Shown: in pieces, positions 33,842-42,837 of the stretch
Position numbering within the stretch: the first letter of the stretch is position 1
How the letters are laid out: the number at the start of each line of letters is the position of its first letter
Assembly: GCF_016864375.1 (NCBI RefSeq)
Contig: NZ_CP069356.1
Location: 1,178,001-1,242,000 of the forward strand
Source: Microvirga sp. VF16
GTDB taxonomy: Bacteria; Pseudomonadota; Alphaproteobacteria; Rhizobiales; Beijerinckiaceae
Length of the DNA stretch: 64,000 nt
Direction: 5' to 3'
The notes under the pieces: model-generated
What the model was told of the DNA's origin: nothing
The model's database searches: none
What the model saw: the letters and a program-made list of their open reading frames with translations, nothing else
Position numbers and translations under genes: made by a program

Positions 33842-36220
33842 TCAATCTTTGAACGCCGGTGTGCCTGGCACGACGTTAATGGATCCCTCCGGTGGTTCGA
33901 CCCGGATCTGACCTTCGATGCCCACGGGATGAACCGAGACCGTGTCGAACGCTGGCCGGTAGGAACCGACGGCGCTGAGAGACAGGACGAGGTCCTTACC
34001 GCTTCGCCGCAGCTGGAAGCGAAGCTCCAGCCGGCCGTCGCCCTGCCAGTCCGATGTATCTCCGTCATCCTCGTAGAGGTATGCATCGGCGACGTCCTGC
34101 GGGGCACCGAAGACAATCAACTCGCGCTGCGTGTCGGCGCTTGGATTGATGCCATCGGTTTGCCGGGTCACTGGAATGATGGCACCGCACCGGACGAAAA
34201 CAGGCAGGCGGCCGAGAGGTGCCGGAACCGTGATCGTCTGCCCCCCTTCGAAGTGGCGTCCGTCGTGGAAATCGAACCAGCCGCCCGGATACTCTGGCAG
34301 GTAAACCTTTCGGTCCGTTGCCCCCTCGTCAAGAACGGGCGCTACCAGAATGTCTGGCCCGAGCATAAAGCTGTCCTGGACATCAAGGGCTGCACGGTCA
34401 TCGGGGAAATTATAAAACAACGGACGCACGACCGGCTCGTTCTCACGTGAGGCCCGCCACATCTGTGTGTAGAGATAGGGCATCAGCCGGTAGCGCAGTG
34501 CGATGGCACCACGAACCTGAGGGATGACACTCTCGTGCATCCACGGCAGGTTGACGATACCAGTGACCTTCCAGGAATTCATAACGAAGCGTGGCCAGAG
34601 AGAGCAGAATTCCACGAACCGGCAGAACAGCTCCGCATTTGGGCTGGGTCCATGGAAGCCGCCAACGTCGTGTCCAATGTTGAACATGCCGGTCAGGCTC
34701 ATGTTGAGCCCTTGGGTGAGATTAAACCGAAGCGTCTTCCAGGCCGTCTCGTTGTCGCCGGACCACGTCTGGGCATAGCGCCACAGGCCGGCTGCTCCAC
34801 CGCGCGTGATCGCATAGGGCCGTTTCCCGGGGGTGGAGGCGGCCTGCGCCTCGAAGGACAGCTTCGTCATAAGAAGCGGCTGTGCCGCCCGGGCCAAGGT
34901 CTGTGGGAAGGGGCGCCCATCGCCGTTGCACATGGCGTCCTCGTCCCAGATCTCGTACTCGTTGTTGTCGTTCCAAACTGAGACGACACCATAGTCGAGC
35001 AGTGCGGTCTGAATTCCATCCCGCCACCAGGCGCGCCCATCAGGGTTCGTGAAGTCGACGTGGAAGCCCAGACCATCCCAGAACTGCGCTACAGCCGGCT
35101 GACCCGTCGCACCATCCATAACGAGAATACCCTGCTCCTGTGCCTCGTTCAGGCGGGGATGGTCGTCCAAGAGGCAGGGCTTGAGATTGGTGACGGGCTG
35201 CTTGCCGGCCTCCTTCAGCCGGCGCATGGTGCCTGCCGGATCGGGAAACTTGTCGCGGTTCCAGTTGAAGGCGTAGCGGCGGTGGCCAATGGACGTGTAG
35301 CCGGAGCCGAAATGAAAGCTGTCGCAGGGGATCTGGTGGTACCGACACTTCTCAATGAAGTCGGTGATCCTCGCATCGGCATCCGGCGCATCCGTGATTG
35401 TCATCGTCGTGGTGGCGAAGCCGAGCGTCCATTTCGGCGCGAAGGCTTGACCGCCCGTCAGCCAGGAAAAGCGCTGCACCACATCAGGCACGCGGGGCCC
35501 CGCGATGACGTAGAAGTCGAGGTCGCCATCCTGCGCGCTGTAGGATCGAAACAGCCCATGATAGTTGTCAATCGTGCAGCCTAGATCCATCTCTCCAATG
35601 GCAAGATTGTCATAGAAGATGCCGTGCGCGCCCGCCGGGCCATCGACGATGAGGAACGGGATCATCTTGTAGAGCGGATCGCTCAGCTCCGCGTCGAAGC
35701 CGCATGGATCCACGGCATCGATTTTGAAGCGCCGACCCGTGTGGTCGAGGGGCCCCGCCTTGTCGCCGACGCCATAATGGCGCTCGTGCTCCTCGCGCGC
35801 CATGACGTGCTGAAGCGCGCCGGTCTTGCGCGACAGGAAATAGGCCTGGGTCGGACGGTCGCGCAGGAAGGGACGGCTTTCGCCGGTCCGCTGCCAGGCG
35901 ATACCGAAGGGGTTGAGGGTCACGATCGCGGCCAAGCCGGCAGCTTCGAGCACGATGGTACCATCCCGTTCCGCCACTGAGGCTTCGGGGCAGGAGAATC
36001 CCTCCGTTGAGTCCCGCAGGCGGCCCTCGAAGGAAGGCTCCAGCCCGCCGGGTGCAATGCTCCAGCCGCGGTCGAGGCGATAGCCGCCATCGCGCTTCAT
36101 GACGACGCGGCCGATATCCTGCTCGAGGATTCCGACGCGTAGCTCCGCGCCCCAGCCGAGATCGAACACGGCCCAGATTCCGTCCCGGCCGCGATAGCGA
36201 CCCTCCGTCAGTGCTTTCAT
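33842..36220 (-). CDS. GH31 alpha-glycosidase
   Basis: A 792-residue GH31 enzyme with an N-terminal beta-sandwich, a catalytic barrel and C-terminal beta-domains. The nucleophile Asp is in SVWNDNNEYEIWDED and the likely acid/base Asp is in TWSGDNETAW. It lacks the sulfonate-recognition pattern of sulfoquinovosidase, so alpha-glucosides, alpha-xylosides or similar are more likely substrates. There is no signal peptide; the imported oligosaccharide is cut in the cytosol. The start chosen has GAGGAG upstream and lies 22 bases after the ATPase stop. The frame is open 42 codons further up but would overlap that gene. It shares an operon with an ABC importer and UxuA. Confidence 0.9.
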   Translation of the reverse strand: MKALTEGRYRGRDGIWAVFDLGWGAELRVGILEQDIGRVVMKRDGGYRLDRGWSIAPGGLEPSFEGRLRDSTEGFSCPEASVAERDGTIVLEAAGLAAIVTLNPFGIAWQRTGESRPFLRDRPTQAYFLSRKTGALQHVMAREEHERHYGVGDKAGPLDHTGRRFKIDAVDPCGFDAELSDPLYKMIPFLIVDGPAGAHGIFYDNLAIGEMDLGCTIDNYHGLFRSYSAQDGDLDFYVIAGPRVPDVVQRFSWLTGGQAFAPKWTLGFATTTMTITDAPDADARITDFIEKCRYHQIPCDSFHFGSGYTSIGHRRYAFNWNRDKFPDPAGTMRRLKEAGKQPVTNLKPCLLDDHPRLNEAQEQGILVMDGATGQPAVAQFWDGLGFHVDFTNPDGRAWWRDGIQTALLDYGVVSVWNDNNEYEIWDEDAMCNGDGRPFPQTLARAAQPLLMTKLSFEAQAASTPGKRPYAITRGGAAGLWRYAQTWSGDNETAWKTLRFNLTQGLNMSLTGMFNIGHDVGGFHGPSPNAELFCRFVEFCSLWPRFVMNSWKVTGIVNLPWMHESVIPQVRGAIALRYRLMPYLYTQMWRASRENEPVVRPLFYNFPDDRAALDVQDSFMLGPDILVAPVLDEGATDRKVYLPEYPGGWFDFHDGRHFEGGQTITVPAPLGRLPVFVRCGAIIPVTRQTDGINPSADTQRELIVFGAPQDVADAYLYEDDGDTSDWQGDGRLELRFQLRRSGKDLVLSLSAVGSYRPAFDTVSVHPVGIEGQIRVEPPEGSINVVPGTPAFKD

Positions 36221-36242
36221 CGAAACTGTCTCCTCAGCAATA

Positions 36243-37319
36243 TCAGCGAATGCGGATCGCGTTTCCATCCGCATCGAAAAGGTGAAGCGTCTCGCGCTTA
36301 AGCCGCAGTCCGACCCTCTGGCTTCGGTCGTATCGGGCCTGTCCATCCTGGCGCACGGTCAGCTGCGGCAAGCCGGGAGCCGATCCGTACAGGTACGTTT
36401 CGCCCCCGAGCTGCTCGACCAGGTCGACCGTGATGACAAGATCCGCCTGGGTCTCGTCCACCACATCGATGTGCTCCGGGCGGGCGCCCAGCGTGATACT
36501 GGCTCCCGAGGCTGCCTGACCGGTGGAGGATACGGAAATCGCTCGTGTGTCGTTTTCAAGAGCGACCTGTCCCGAACCCGCCACGCGCGCCGGGAGCAGG
36601 TTCATGCGGGGCGAGCCGATGAAGCCCGCCACGAAAAGATTGGCTGGATGATTGTAGACTTCCAGCGGCGTTCCGACCTGCTCGATGCGGCCGGCCCGCA
36701 GCACCACGATGCGGTCGGCCAGGGTCATGGCCTCCACCTGATCGTGGGTGACGTAGATCATGGTGCCACCGATCTCCCCGTGCAGGGCGGCAAGCTCCTT
36801 GCGCGTGGCGACCCGCAGTTCCGCGTCGAGGTTGGACAGGGGCTCGTCGAAGAGGAAGATCTTGGGATCACGGACGATCGCGCGGCCGATCGCGACACGC
36901 TGGCGTTGGCCGCCCGAGAGAGCCTTGGGCTTGCGGTCGAGGTACTCAGTCAGCCGGAGCATCTGGGCCGCGCGGCCGACACGCTGGTCGATTTCGGTCC
37001 GGCTGAGCCCCATGTTCTCGAGAGCAAAGGCCATGTTCTTGTAGACGCTCATATGCGGATAGAGCGCATAGGACTGGAACACCATCGCAAGCCCCCGGTC
37101 AGAGGCCGGAACGTTCGTGACGCTCTGACCGTCGATCCGGATATCGCCATCGCTGACTGTCTCCAGGCCGGCGATGATGCGCAGAAGCGTGGACTTGCCG
37201 CAGCCGGAGGGACCGACGAACACCACGAACTCACCATCCGCGATCGCGAGATCGACACCATGAATGATCGTCGCGGAGCCGTAGGACTTCTTGATTTCGG
37301 TAAGTTTGAGGTCAGCCAT
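36243..37319 (-). CDS. ABC importer ATPase (MalK/UgpC type)
   Basis: A 358-residue CUT1 ATPase. Walker A GPSGCGKST is at about 37-45, signature LSGGQRQRVAIGRA, Walker B IFLFDEPLSNLDAEL and the switch His in THDQVEAMT are all complete. A MalK-like regulatory domain follows from about residue 235. It follows the second permease by 16 bases. It powers the importer encoded by the next three genes. It may also serve other CUT1 importers lacking their own ATPase, as is known for MsmX-type proteins; whether that is so here is unknown. Confidence 0.94.
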   Translation of the reverse strand: MADLKLTEIKKSYGSATIIHGVDLAIADGEFVVFVGPSGCGKSTLLRIIAGLETVSDGDIRIDGQSVTNVPASDRGLAMVFQSYALYPHMSVYKNMAFALENMGLSRTEIDQRVGRAAQMLRLTEYLDRKPKALSGGQRQRVAIGRAIVRDPKIFLFDEPLSNLDAELRVATRKELAALHGEIGGTMIYVTHDQVEAMTLADRIVVLRAGRIEQVGTPLEVYNHPANLFVAGFIGSPRMNLLPARVAGSGQVALENDTRAISVSSTGQAASGASITLGARPEHIDVVDETQADLVITVDLVEQLGGETYLYGSAPGLPQLTVRQDGQARYDRSQRVGLRLKRETLHLFDADGNAIRIR

Positions 37320-37335
37320 GATTCAACCAGCCGGA

Positions 37336-38385
37336 TTATTTCATCCCGGTATTGGCAATACCGGTGGTGATGAAGCGCTGCAGGAACACGAAGACGATCG
37401 CGACCGGGGTTAAAGTCATGACGGTCATCGCAAGAAGATACTGCCATTGGGTCTGTAACTCGCCTTGGAAGGCATTGAGGCCGATCTGCAGTGTGTAAGA
37501 TTCCGTCTTCGTCAGAACGGCGAGCGGCCACAGGAACTCGTTCCAGCGCCACATGATCGAGAAAATCGCTAAGACCGCCAGCGCAGGCAGCGTCAGGGGA
37601 ATTACGATACGCCAGTAGATCTGCCACTCCGATGCCTTATCCATGCGGGCGGCCTCAATAAGGTCGCGCGGCAGGGTCAGCATGTACTGGCGCAGGAGAA
37701 ACACGCCTGTGGGTGTTGCGGCCCCCGGTAGAATCACGGCCCAGAGTGAGTTGACGAGCCCAAGCTTGGTCACCACCAGATAGACAGGTACCAAAATGAT
37801 GGTGATGGGGATCATGAGTGTGCCGATCACCATCAGCATGGCGGCGTTCTTGCCTTTGAACTCGTAGATGGAAAGGGCGTAGGCCGCCATCGAGTTGATC
37901 AGAAGCGTGATCAAGGTCGCGACCACCGTCACAAAGACCGAATTGGCGAGAAATTGCGGGAAGGCGAAGCGTTGCAACGGCTCGGTGTAGTTTTCCGTGG
38001 CGAGGGAGAACTGGCGCACCGGAACGCGTTTGTCGATCGGCACCCGGACCTGCTGGCTCGGATTGGCCGGATCGATCATCTGAGCCTGGATCCCGACGCG
38101 GCGGACCTGGGCGAGCTCACGCGTGGTTCCGTCCTCCATGGTCACCTTGAAGAGCGGCAATGGCTGCGGGAAGCCTTCCACGCGGACTTCCTGCTGCGAC
38201 ATCGGCAGAAGGGAGGGCGGGAATTCAAGCAAACCGGCCTGTGTCTTGAACGACGACATGACCAGCCACAGGACCGGGCCGAACATCAATACGACGCCGA
38301 TCAGGAGATACACATAAGCCGCGATGTCGGTCCAGTGCCAATGTTTGGCGTTGCGGCGGGCGGTGAGGAGAGTGGCGACGTTCAT
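37336..38385 (-). CDS. ABC sugar permease with a large periplasmic insertion
   Basis: A 349-residue MalG-type permease with six predicted helices. The EAA loop reads EAARMDKASEWQIYWRIVIP, and the C-terminus ends FLQRFITTGIANTGMK. It is about 60-70 residues longer than typical members because of a polar segment between helix 1 and helix 2 (about residues 52-125, including EVRVEGFPQPLPLFKVTMED). This segment should lie in the periplasm. Alpha-glucoside permeases of the AglG type have a comparable insertion. It follows the first permease by 7 bases. The insertion could contact the binding protein. Confidence 0.9.
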   Translation of the reverse strand: MNVATLLTARRNAKHWHWTDIAAYVYLLIGVVLMFGPVLWLVMSSFKTQAGLLEFPPSLLPMSQQEVRVEGFPQPLPLFKVTMEDGTTRELAQVRRVGIQAQMIDPANPSQQVRVPIDKRVPVRQFSLATENYTEPLQRFAFPQFLANSVFVTVVATLITLLINSMAAYALSIYEFKGKNAAMLMVIGTLMIPITIILVPVYLVVTKLGLVNSLWAVILPGAATPTGVFLLRQYMLTLPRDLIEAARMDKASEWQIYWRIVIPLTLPALAVLAIFSIMWRWNEFLWPLAVLTKTESYTLQIGLNAFQGELQTQWQYLLAMTVMTLTPVAIVFVFLQRFITTGIANTGMK

Positions 38386-38392
38386 GAGAGCC

Positions 38393-39430
38393 TCACGAGG
38401 ACTTGCGTTGCGTGAAGGCGAGCTGCGTCAGCGTCAGCGCGAACAGCACGATGCCGAGCACCACAGAAGCCGCCGCCGCAAGACCGAAATTCTGAACCTG
38501 GTTCGAGAACGCAGTTTCGTAGATGTATTGCACCACCATCAAGGTGGAGGTGCCCGGCCCTCCCCCGGTCAGCACGAAGACCTCGTCAAAGGTCTGCACG
38601 GCACGGATCAAGGCCAACACGATCACCACGATCAAGTTCGGCCACAACAGTGGCAAGGTGAGACGCCAGAACACGCGCCAGCGGGGCGTCGCGTCCATCT
38701 CAGCGGCCTCGTAGATGTCGGATGGGATAGCCTGCAGGCCAGCCAGCAGAATGAGCGTGTAGAAGCCCATATGGGCCCAGACCGACACAAAAATGGCCCA
38801 GAACATCGCCCAACCGGGTTCGCTGAGGAACAGGATCTTGTCGCCATCGAACGCCGTAATGCCGGCATTCAGAAGCCCGTCGCGCTGCAGGATCCATTTC
38901 CAGATCAGGGCAACGACCACAGGCGACAACAGGACCGGAAAGAAGTAGACGGCACGGAAGAAGCCGCGCCCGCGGATCTTCATGTTGAGAACGATGGCTG
39001 TGAGGAGCGAGAATCCCACCATCGCGATAACCTGGAAGAAGGTGAACCTGAGCGTATTATAGACGCCGCGCCAGAAATGGTCCTCGCGGCAGGTGCTCGG
39101 ATCAAGATAAGATGCACAATCGAACAGATAGGCGTATTGGCCGGTTCCTACGTAAGGACGTTCGGATGGAAACAGCGCAGGACCGCCGGTCACCGAGTAG
39201 ACGAAATTGATGGCGATCGGCACGAACACGAACAGGCCGAAGAAGACGAGATTCGGCAGCAGGAAAACATAAGGCATTCGCCTCTCGCCGATGAGGCGCT
39301 GCAGTCCCGCCATAGGCCAGTCGACGATCCGCGCAGCCTGTCTCAGGATAGGGTTTGACCCATGGGTCTGAGCGTGATGGCCTGCTGGATCAGACGGCGG
39401 TGTTAAAGAGGTCTTTGACGTGAGGGTCAT
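38393..39430 (-). CDS. ABC sugar permease (MalF/AglF type)
   Basis: A 345-residue permease with six predicted helices after a polar N-terminal arm of about 50 residues. A periplasmic loop after the first helix has the pattern YLDPSTCREDHFWRGVYNTL. The EAA motif is EAAEMDATPRWRVFWRLTLP. A similar Cys-containing loop is common in the alpha-glucoside (AglF) subgroup. It is the first membrane gene after the binding protein, from which a strong hairpin separates it. It pairs with the longer permease that follows. Confidence 0.9.
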   Translation of the reverse strand: MTLTSKTSLTPPSDPAGHHAQTHGSNPILRQAARIVDWPMAGLQRLIGERRMPYVFLLPNLVFFGLFVFVPIAINFVYSVTGGPALFPSERPYVGTGQYAYLFDCASYLDPSTCREDHFWRGVYNTLRFTFFQVIAMVGFSLLTAIVLNMKIRGRGFFRAVYFFPVLLSPVVVALIWKWILQRDGLLNAGITAFDGDKILFLSEPGWAMFWAIFVSVWAHMGFYTLILLAGLQAIPSDIYEAAEMDATPRWRVFWRLTLPLLWPNLIVVIVLALIRAVQTFDEVFVLTGGGPGTSTLMVVQYIYETAFSNQVQNFGLAAAASVVLGIVLFALTLTQLAFTQRKSS

Positions 39431-39453
39431 GCTGCCTCCGGCCGAAGCGAGAA

Positions 39454-39479
39454 TGTCCCGGGCAATTTCGCCCGGGACA
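39454..39479 (-). promoter_or_regulatory. Intercistronic hairpin between binding protein and permease
   Basis: Perfect 10-bp arms TGTCCCGGGC and GCCCGGGACA with a 6-base loop, in the 60-base space between the binding-protein stop and the permease start. The layout is the same as in the importer near 11 kb. It probably stabilises the upstream message or causes partial termination. Confidence 0.75.
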
Positions 39480-39490
39480 CGTTCCGGATC

Positions 39491-40771
39491 TTACTTCTTG
39501 TTGCGCTCGGCGATCTGCTGCTCGATATCGGCCGTGATGCGCTTGTAGGCTTCGTCAAGCGTGGCCTCGCCGGCAATGGCCTGGCCGAGCCGGCTGATCA
39601 CCGCGTTGAAGATCACGCGGTTGTTGACATAGCCTTGCAGCTTGTTGGCAACCGGAGAGAGCTGCGACACGCCCTCACTGAAGACCTTGAGGGCCGCCTT
39701 GGCTTGCGGCGAAGCGCTTTTGTACTCAAGCCCTTTCTTGGCGAGGCCAAGGTGGCCCGGGACGAACAGCGACCGCTGGTAGAATTCCTCAGCCACCTTC
39801 TCGCTGGCAAGGTACTCGACGAGGCGCGCAACCTCCTTCGGATGCTGGGTCGTCTTGATGGCGACGAGCGCCGCGCCGCCAGGCATGCCGGAGCAGTTGG
39901 CCGGGCCGCAGGGGGTCGGGACGGCAACCCAGTCAAAGTCCGCGCCGATGGTCTTGTCGAACTGCCCGATTTGCCAGGAGCCCGACTCGTACATGACGAC
40001 CTGTGCGTTCTTGAACTCGTCGTTGGCGCCGCGATAGGCCGTGCCTGCAACCGAGCCCCAGAGTTCCTTCGACATCACGCCGTTCTTATGCCAGTCGAAG
40101 ACGAGCTGCGCGGCTCTCTTGAAACCCTCATCGACGACGGCGGGCTCGCCTTTGTCGTTGAACACCTTTGCACCCTGCGTGATCGCGAGGCTGAAGAACC
40201 GGTGGCCTGAGCGATCGATGGCGATCGGGAATGGGGCCTGCACCTTCGCGGCAACGTTCTTGGCGGCCGTGGCCCACTCCTCCCAGGTTGCCTTGGGACC
40301 GGGCATCGCGACATTCGCCTGCTCGAACAGGGTCTTGTTCACGAAAGGTCCCGTCAGGGTGAGCTGCGTCATGTAGCCCGGGATCGAGGTGGTGTCGCCC
40401 GGCAGCCGCATCCACTCGAGGAAGGGCCCGAAATTGGTTTCGAAATAGGCCGCGTCCTTCAAATGGGGACGCAGGTCGAGCATGTAGCGGGCGACGCCGC
40501 CGAGGTCTGCAACACGCGCAAGATCAGGCCCCTGCCCTGCCGCGAGCTGTACGGGCAGGTTCTCGTTGATAGCCTTGAATGGCACCTGATCGAGGACGAC
40601 CTTGATGTCCTTGTTCTGCTCCTCGAAGCGGCGCAGTAGGTCGGACATGACCTCGCCTTCGTTGCCGTCCGAGTACCAGGTCATCCGCAGGGTCGTCTGT
40701 GCCTGCGCGTGACCGACTGCCAGGCTCGCCGCGAGTACGGCACAGCCCAGGAGCATTCTTGCGCCCTTCAT
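39491..40771 (-). CDS. Periplasmic sugar-binding protein
   Basis: Family 1 extracellular solute-binding protein of 426 residues. The signal peptide MKGARMLLGCAVLAASLAVG is cleaved near GHAQAQT, and the mature protein follows the UgpB/MalE layout. It has VQLAAGQGPDLARVADLGGV near residue 80 and GMPGGAALVAIKTTQHPKEV near 305. The Met chosen has GGAGGAAACA upstream; other in-frame starts further up lack a ribosome site. It heads the operon SBP-permease-permease-ATPase-GH31-UxuA. The LacI gene and a palindromic operator lie upstream. Ligand likely an alpha-glycoside; sulfoquinovose glycosides cannot be excluded. Confidence 0.92.
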   Translation of the reverse strand: MKGARMLLGCAVLAASLAVGHAQAQTTLRMTWYSDGNEGEVMSDLLRRFEEQNKDIKVVLDQVPFKAINENLPVQLAAGQGPDLARVADLGGVARYMLDLRPHLKDAAYFETNFGPFLEWMRLPGDTTSIPGYMTQLTLTGPFVNKTLFEQANVAMPGPKATWEEWATAAKNVAAKVQAPFPIAIDRSGHRFFSLAITQGAKVFNDKGEPAVVDEGFKRAAQLVFDWHKNGVMSKELWGSVAGTAYRGANDEFKNAQVVMYESGSWQIGQFDKTIGADFDWVAVPTPCGPANCSGMPGGAALVAIKTTQHPKEVARLVEYLASEKVAEEFYQRSLFVPGHLGLAKKGLEYKSASPQAKAALKVFSEGVSQLSPVANKLQGYVNNRVIFNAVISRLGQAIAGEATLDEAYKRITADIEQQIAERNKK

Positions 40772-41044
40772 TGTTTCCTCCATTTCGTTTTCTCGCCGAA
40801 CGTCGAGATTTGCTTGGATCTGTGGCGCCACAGAGGCGTCAGATCTCATTAGAGCCCGGCTGTGGAGCCGGCCGACTCCTCCGCAGTGGAGGAATTCGAT
40901 CGAGCTGCGTCCGGGCCAATTTTCGTTCAAACTCGCATTCCGCGAGGTACTGAATGGCGCCCAGTTCTCGGCAATGCGACAGCTAGGCCGTGGACATGCG
41001 TCCAGAGGCTTGAAACTCCCAAAGCAACCGTTGGCGCATACTTT

Positions 41045-41058
41045 GGCAAACGTTTGCC
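41045..41058. promoter_or_regulatory. LacI-type operator
   Basis: Perfect 14-bp palindrome GGCAAACGTTTGCC in the divergent gap between the binding-protein gene and lacI, with the central CG characteristic of LacI-family sites. It is 88 bases before the lacI start. The remaining gap (40772-41145) shows no gene. Confidence 0.85.
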
Positions 41059-41145
41059 TAGCTGTCTATCATTCTTTAGAGTAATCATCTTGACGGCAGT
41101 ATCCGAGACCATGAATGGATAGGCTGGAGGGATGGGTCAGGCCGG

Positions 41146-42156
41146 ATGAGCAAGCAGAGACAGGTCAGGCAGGAACCGGTTTCACTGGCGACGGTGGCAG
41201 CCCAAGCCGGGGTGTCGATTGCGACCGTGTCCCGGATCGTGAATGGCGAGACCCGCCGTGCATCAGCCGAAACCGTCGAGCGGGTCCAGAAGGTTGTGGC
41301 GGCCCTCGGCTACCAGCCTAATTACGTCGGCCGGACCTTGCGCAGGCGGGAAAGCCGGATTGTCGCCATGCTGTCACCCAATCTCGACAACCCGGCCATG
41401 GCGGCCATCGCAGCCTCTGTCGAGACAGCACTTCGCTCCGCCGGCTATGTGATGATCCTGTGCGACACCCACGATCGTGCGGAACTTCAGGATGAATACC
41501 TCCAGGCCATGCGATCACAGGTCGTGCAGGGATATGTGGTCGTCAATGCTGTACGCAGTGAAGCACTGTCCGTCTCGGTTGCTCGGGGAGATCCCGTTGT
41601 ATTCGTCGGTCGCCGAAATCCCGACGGAGGAGGCTCGTTTGTGGGCATCGACAACCGACGTGCCGGAGCCGATGCAGCCGATCACCTTTGGGCACAAGGG
41701 ATCAGAAACTTTGCTGCTATCTACCCCACGCAAGGATCATCGGTGTCACACGATCGTGTGGGCGGCTTCATTACACGCCTTGCAAAGCTTGGCCTACCCC
41801 AAAAAGCAATACGGCGGGCCGAGGCACCTGGCCTGACGCATATGGAAGTCGGCTACGCCGCAGCTCAAAGGCTCGTTAACGGACAACCATGGCCTCAGGG
41901 GCTGCTCTGTCCGAGCGATCTCATGGCCTATGGAGCCTATCGCTTGGCGACGGAAACAGGTGTCCGTATCCCTGAGGAATGCAGGATTGTGGGTGTCGAC
42001 GATAACAAGCTCAATGCTTGGATTGCTCCCTGGCTAACCTCAGTCCATATCCCGTACGCGGATTTCGGTGCTAAGGTCTTGGATCAGTTGCAGGCCTTAT
42101 GGGCAGGTGAGAAACCCTCCGAGCAGCTTCTGCCGCATACGCTTATCGTCCGCTAA
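41146..42156 (+). CDS. LacI-family transcriptional regulator
   Basis: A 336-residue sugar-responsive regulator. The helix-turn-helix and hinge are near residues 13-60 (SLATVAAQAGVSIATVSRIV followed by NGETRRASAETVERV), with the LacI recognition pattern. The rest is a periplasmic-binding-protein-like effector domain, with DPVVFVGRR and the late IVGVDDNKLNAWI. It is divergent from the SBP-ABC-GH31-UxuA operon, with a LacI-type palindrome in between, and so is its probable repressor. It could also control the sulfo-ED cassette, but no copy of the operator was seen before that cassette. Confidence 0.94.
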   Translation: MSKQRQVRQEPVSLATVAAQAGVSIATVSRIVNGETRRASAETVERVQKVVAALGYQPNYVGRTLRRRESRIVAMLSPNLDNPAMAAIAASVETALRSAGYVMILCDTHDRAELQDEYLQAMRSQVVQGYVVVNAVRSEALSVSVARGDPVVFVGRRNPDGGGSFVGIDNRRAGADAADHLWAQGIRNFAAIYPTQGSSVSHDRVGGFITRLAKLGLPQKAIRRAEAPGLTHMEVGYAAAQRLVNGQPWPQGLLCPSDLMAYGAYRLATETGVRIPEECRIVGVDDNKLNAWIAPWLTSVHIPYADFGAKVLDQLQALWAGEKPSEQLLPHTLIVR

Positions 42157-42312
42157 TTCAGCCCATGTCCCGTGTCTCAGCTTGTAGGCCTCTTTCGCGA
42201 GGCAATAAGCGAGATCGTGGGCCTCGTCATCGTCGAGGCGATGGCTCGGCACGAGATCGGCGAGATTGGCGCAATCGACCTGGCGGGCGGGGCTTTGCCG
42301 TGACAGGGTCAA
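42097..42312 (-). CDS. Hypothetical protein, 71 aa
   Basis: A 71-residue frame rich in acidic and basic residues. The central stretch SHRLDDDEAHDLAYCLAKEA followed by YKLRHGTWAEL reads like a helical protein. Its C-terminal 20 codons overlap the 3' end of lacI on the opposite strand. No family recognised. The amino-acid composition is protein-like, but the overlap and the lack of a clear ribosome site keep it doubtful. The rest of 42157-42637 shows no further gene. Confidence 0.3.
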   Translation of the reverse strand: MTLSRQSPARQVDCANLADLVPSHRLDDDEAHDLAYCLAKEAYKLRHGTWAELADDKRMRQKLLGGFLTCP

Positions 42313-42414
42313 ACATCTAAGCGTCTGCGAACGCTCACATCGACGTCTAACACCAAGATGTCAGCAGACACCTAAGGCCAACCGTGGCCATAACGTGTCG
42401 CTTTTGCAAAGAAA

Positions 42415-42433
42415 AGGCTCCGTAGGGGAGCCT
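42415..42433 (-). terminator. Hairpin with T-tract on the minus strand
   Basis: Arms AGGCTCC and GGAGCCT with a 5-base loop. On the minus strand the stem is followed by TTTTCTTT, the form of an intrinsic terminator, but no minus-strand gene clearly ends here. On the plus strand it could act weakly beyond lacI. Confidence 0.35.
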
Positions 42434-42637
42434 GAGTTTCAGGGAGGACCAATGAACGTACCAGCCCATGGGCAGTGTCCTCCCGGCCCTCGGGCGGGTC
42501 AATTCACCAAGTCTTTCAGACTGTTAAAAGACAACTATCCTGTGCCCGAACGTGCGGGAAAGCACCGCTAACATCGCAGCTCAGTGCCATCCTCTTTAGG
42601 TCGTTAGCACCTCATCCCTGCCTGGAGTGATGGACAA

Positions 42638-42787
42638 ATGACCATGAAAGACAGCAAGCTTTCCAACGAGACCTTAGCTGATCTGCCAGATCTTGACCTT
42701 GAGTCGCACTTCCCTGTTGCCATGTATCTGGCCGGAATTGTGGTGGTCATGAATGTCTGTGCGACCGTGCTGTCGCTTCTGGCCTGA
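42638..42787 (+). CDS. Small single-span membrane protein, 49 aa
   Basis: A 49-residue frame: MTMKDSKLSNETLADLPDLD, then a hydrophobic span from about residue 26 (FPVAMYLAGIVVVMNVCATV) to the end (LSLLA). GGAG lies 10 bases upstream of the first ATG. The acidic N-terminal half, probably cytosolic, and one C-terminal anchor make a coherent tiny membrane protein. No known family is recognised. It precedes another possible tiny frame and a methyltransferase gene on the same strand, with which it could be cotranscribed. Confidence 0.5.
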   Translation: MTMKDSKLSNETLADLPDLDLESHFPVAMYLAGIVVVMNVCATVLSLLA

Positions 42788-42837
42788 GCGCATCCTGACC
42801 AAGATTGCCTCAGCATCCCCGCCTCATGAGGTTAGCG

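Noticed and set aside
33842..36220. The larger GH31 as a second sulfoquinovosidase
   Set aside because: Its catalytic region (WNDNNEYE, SGDNETAW) lacks the Arg-x2-Trp and Tyr pattern found in the YihQ-like enzyme at 25980-27983.
41045..41058. The LacI operator as control of the sulfo-ED cassette
   Set aside because: No second copy of GGCAAACGTTTGCC was seen near 32.2 kb, so only the adjacent operon is assigned.
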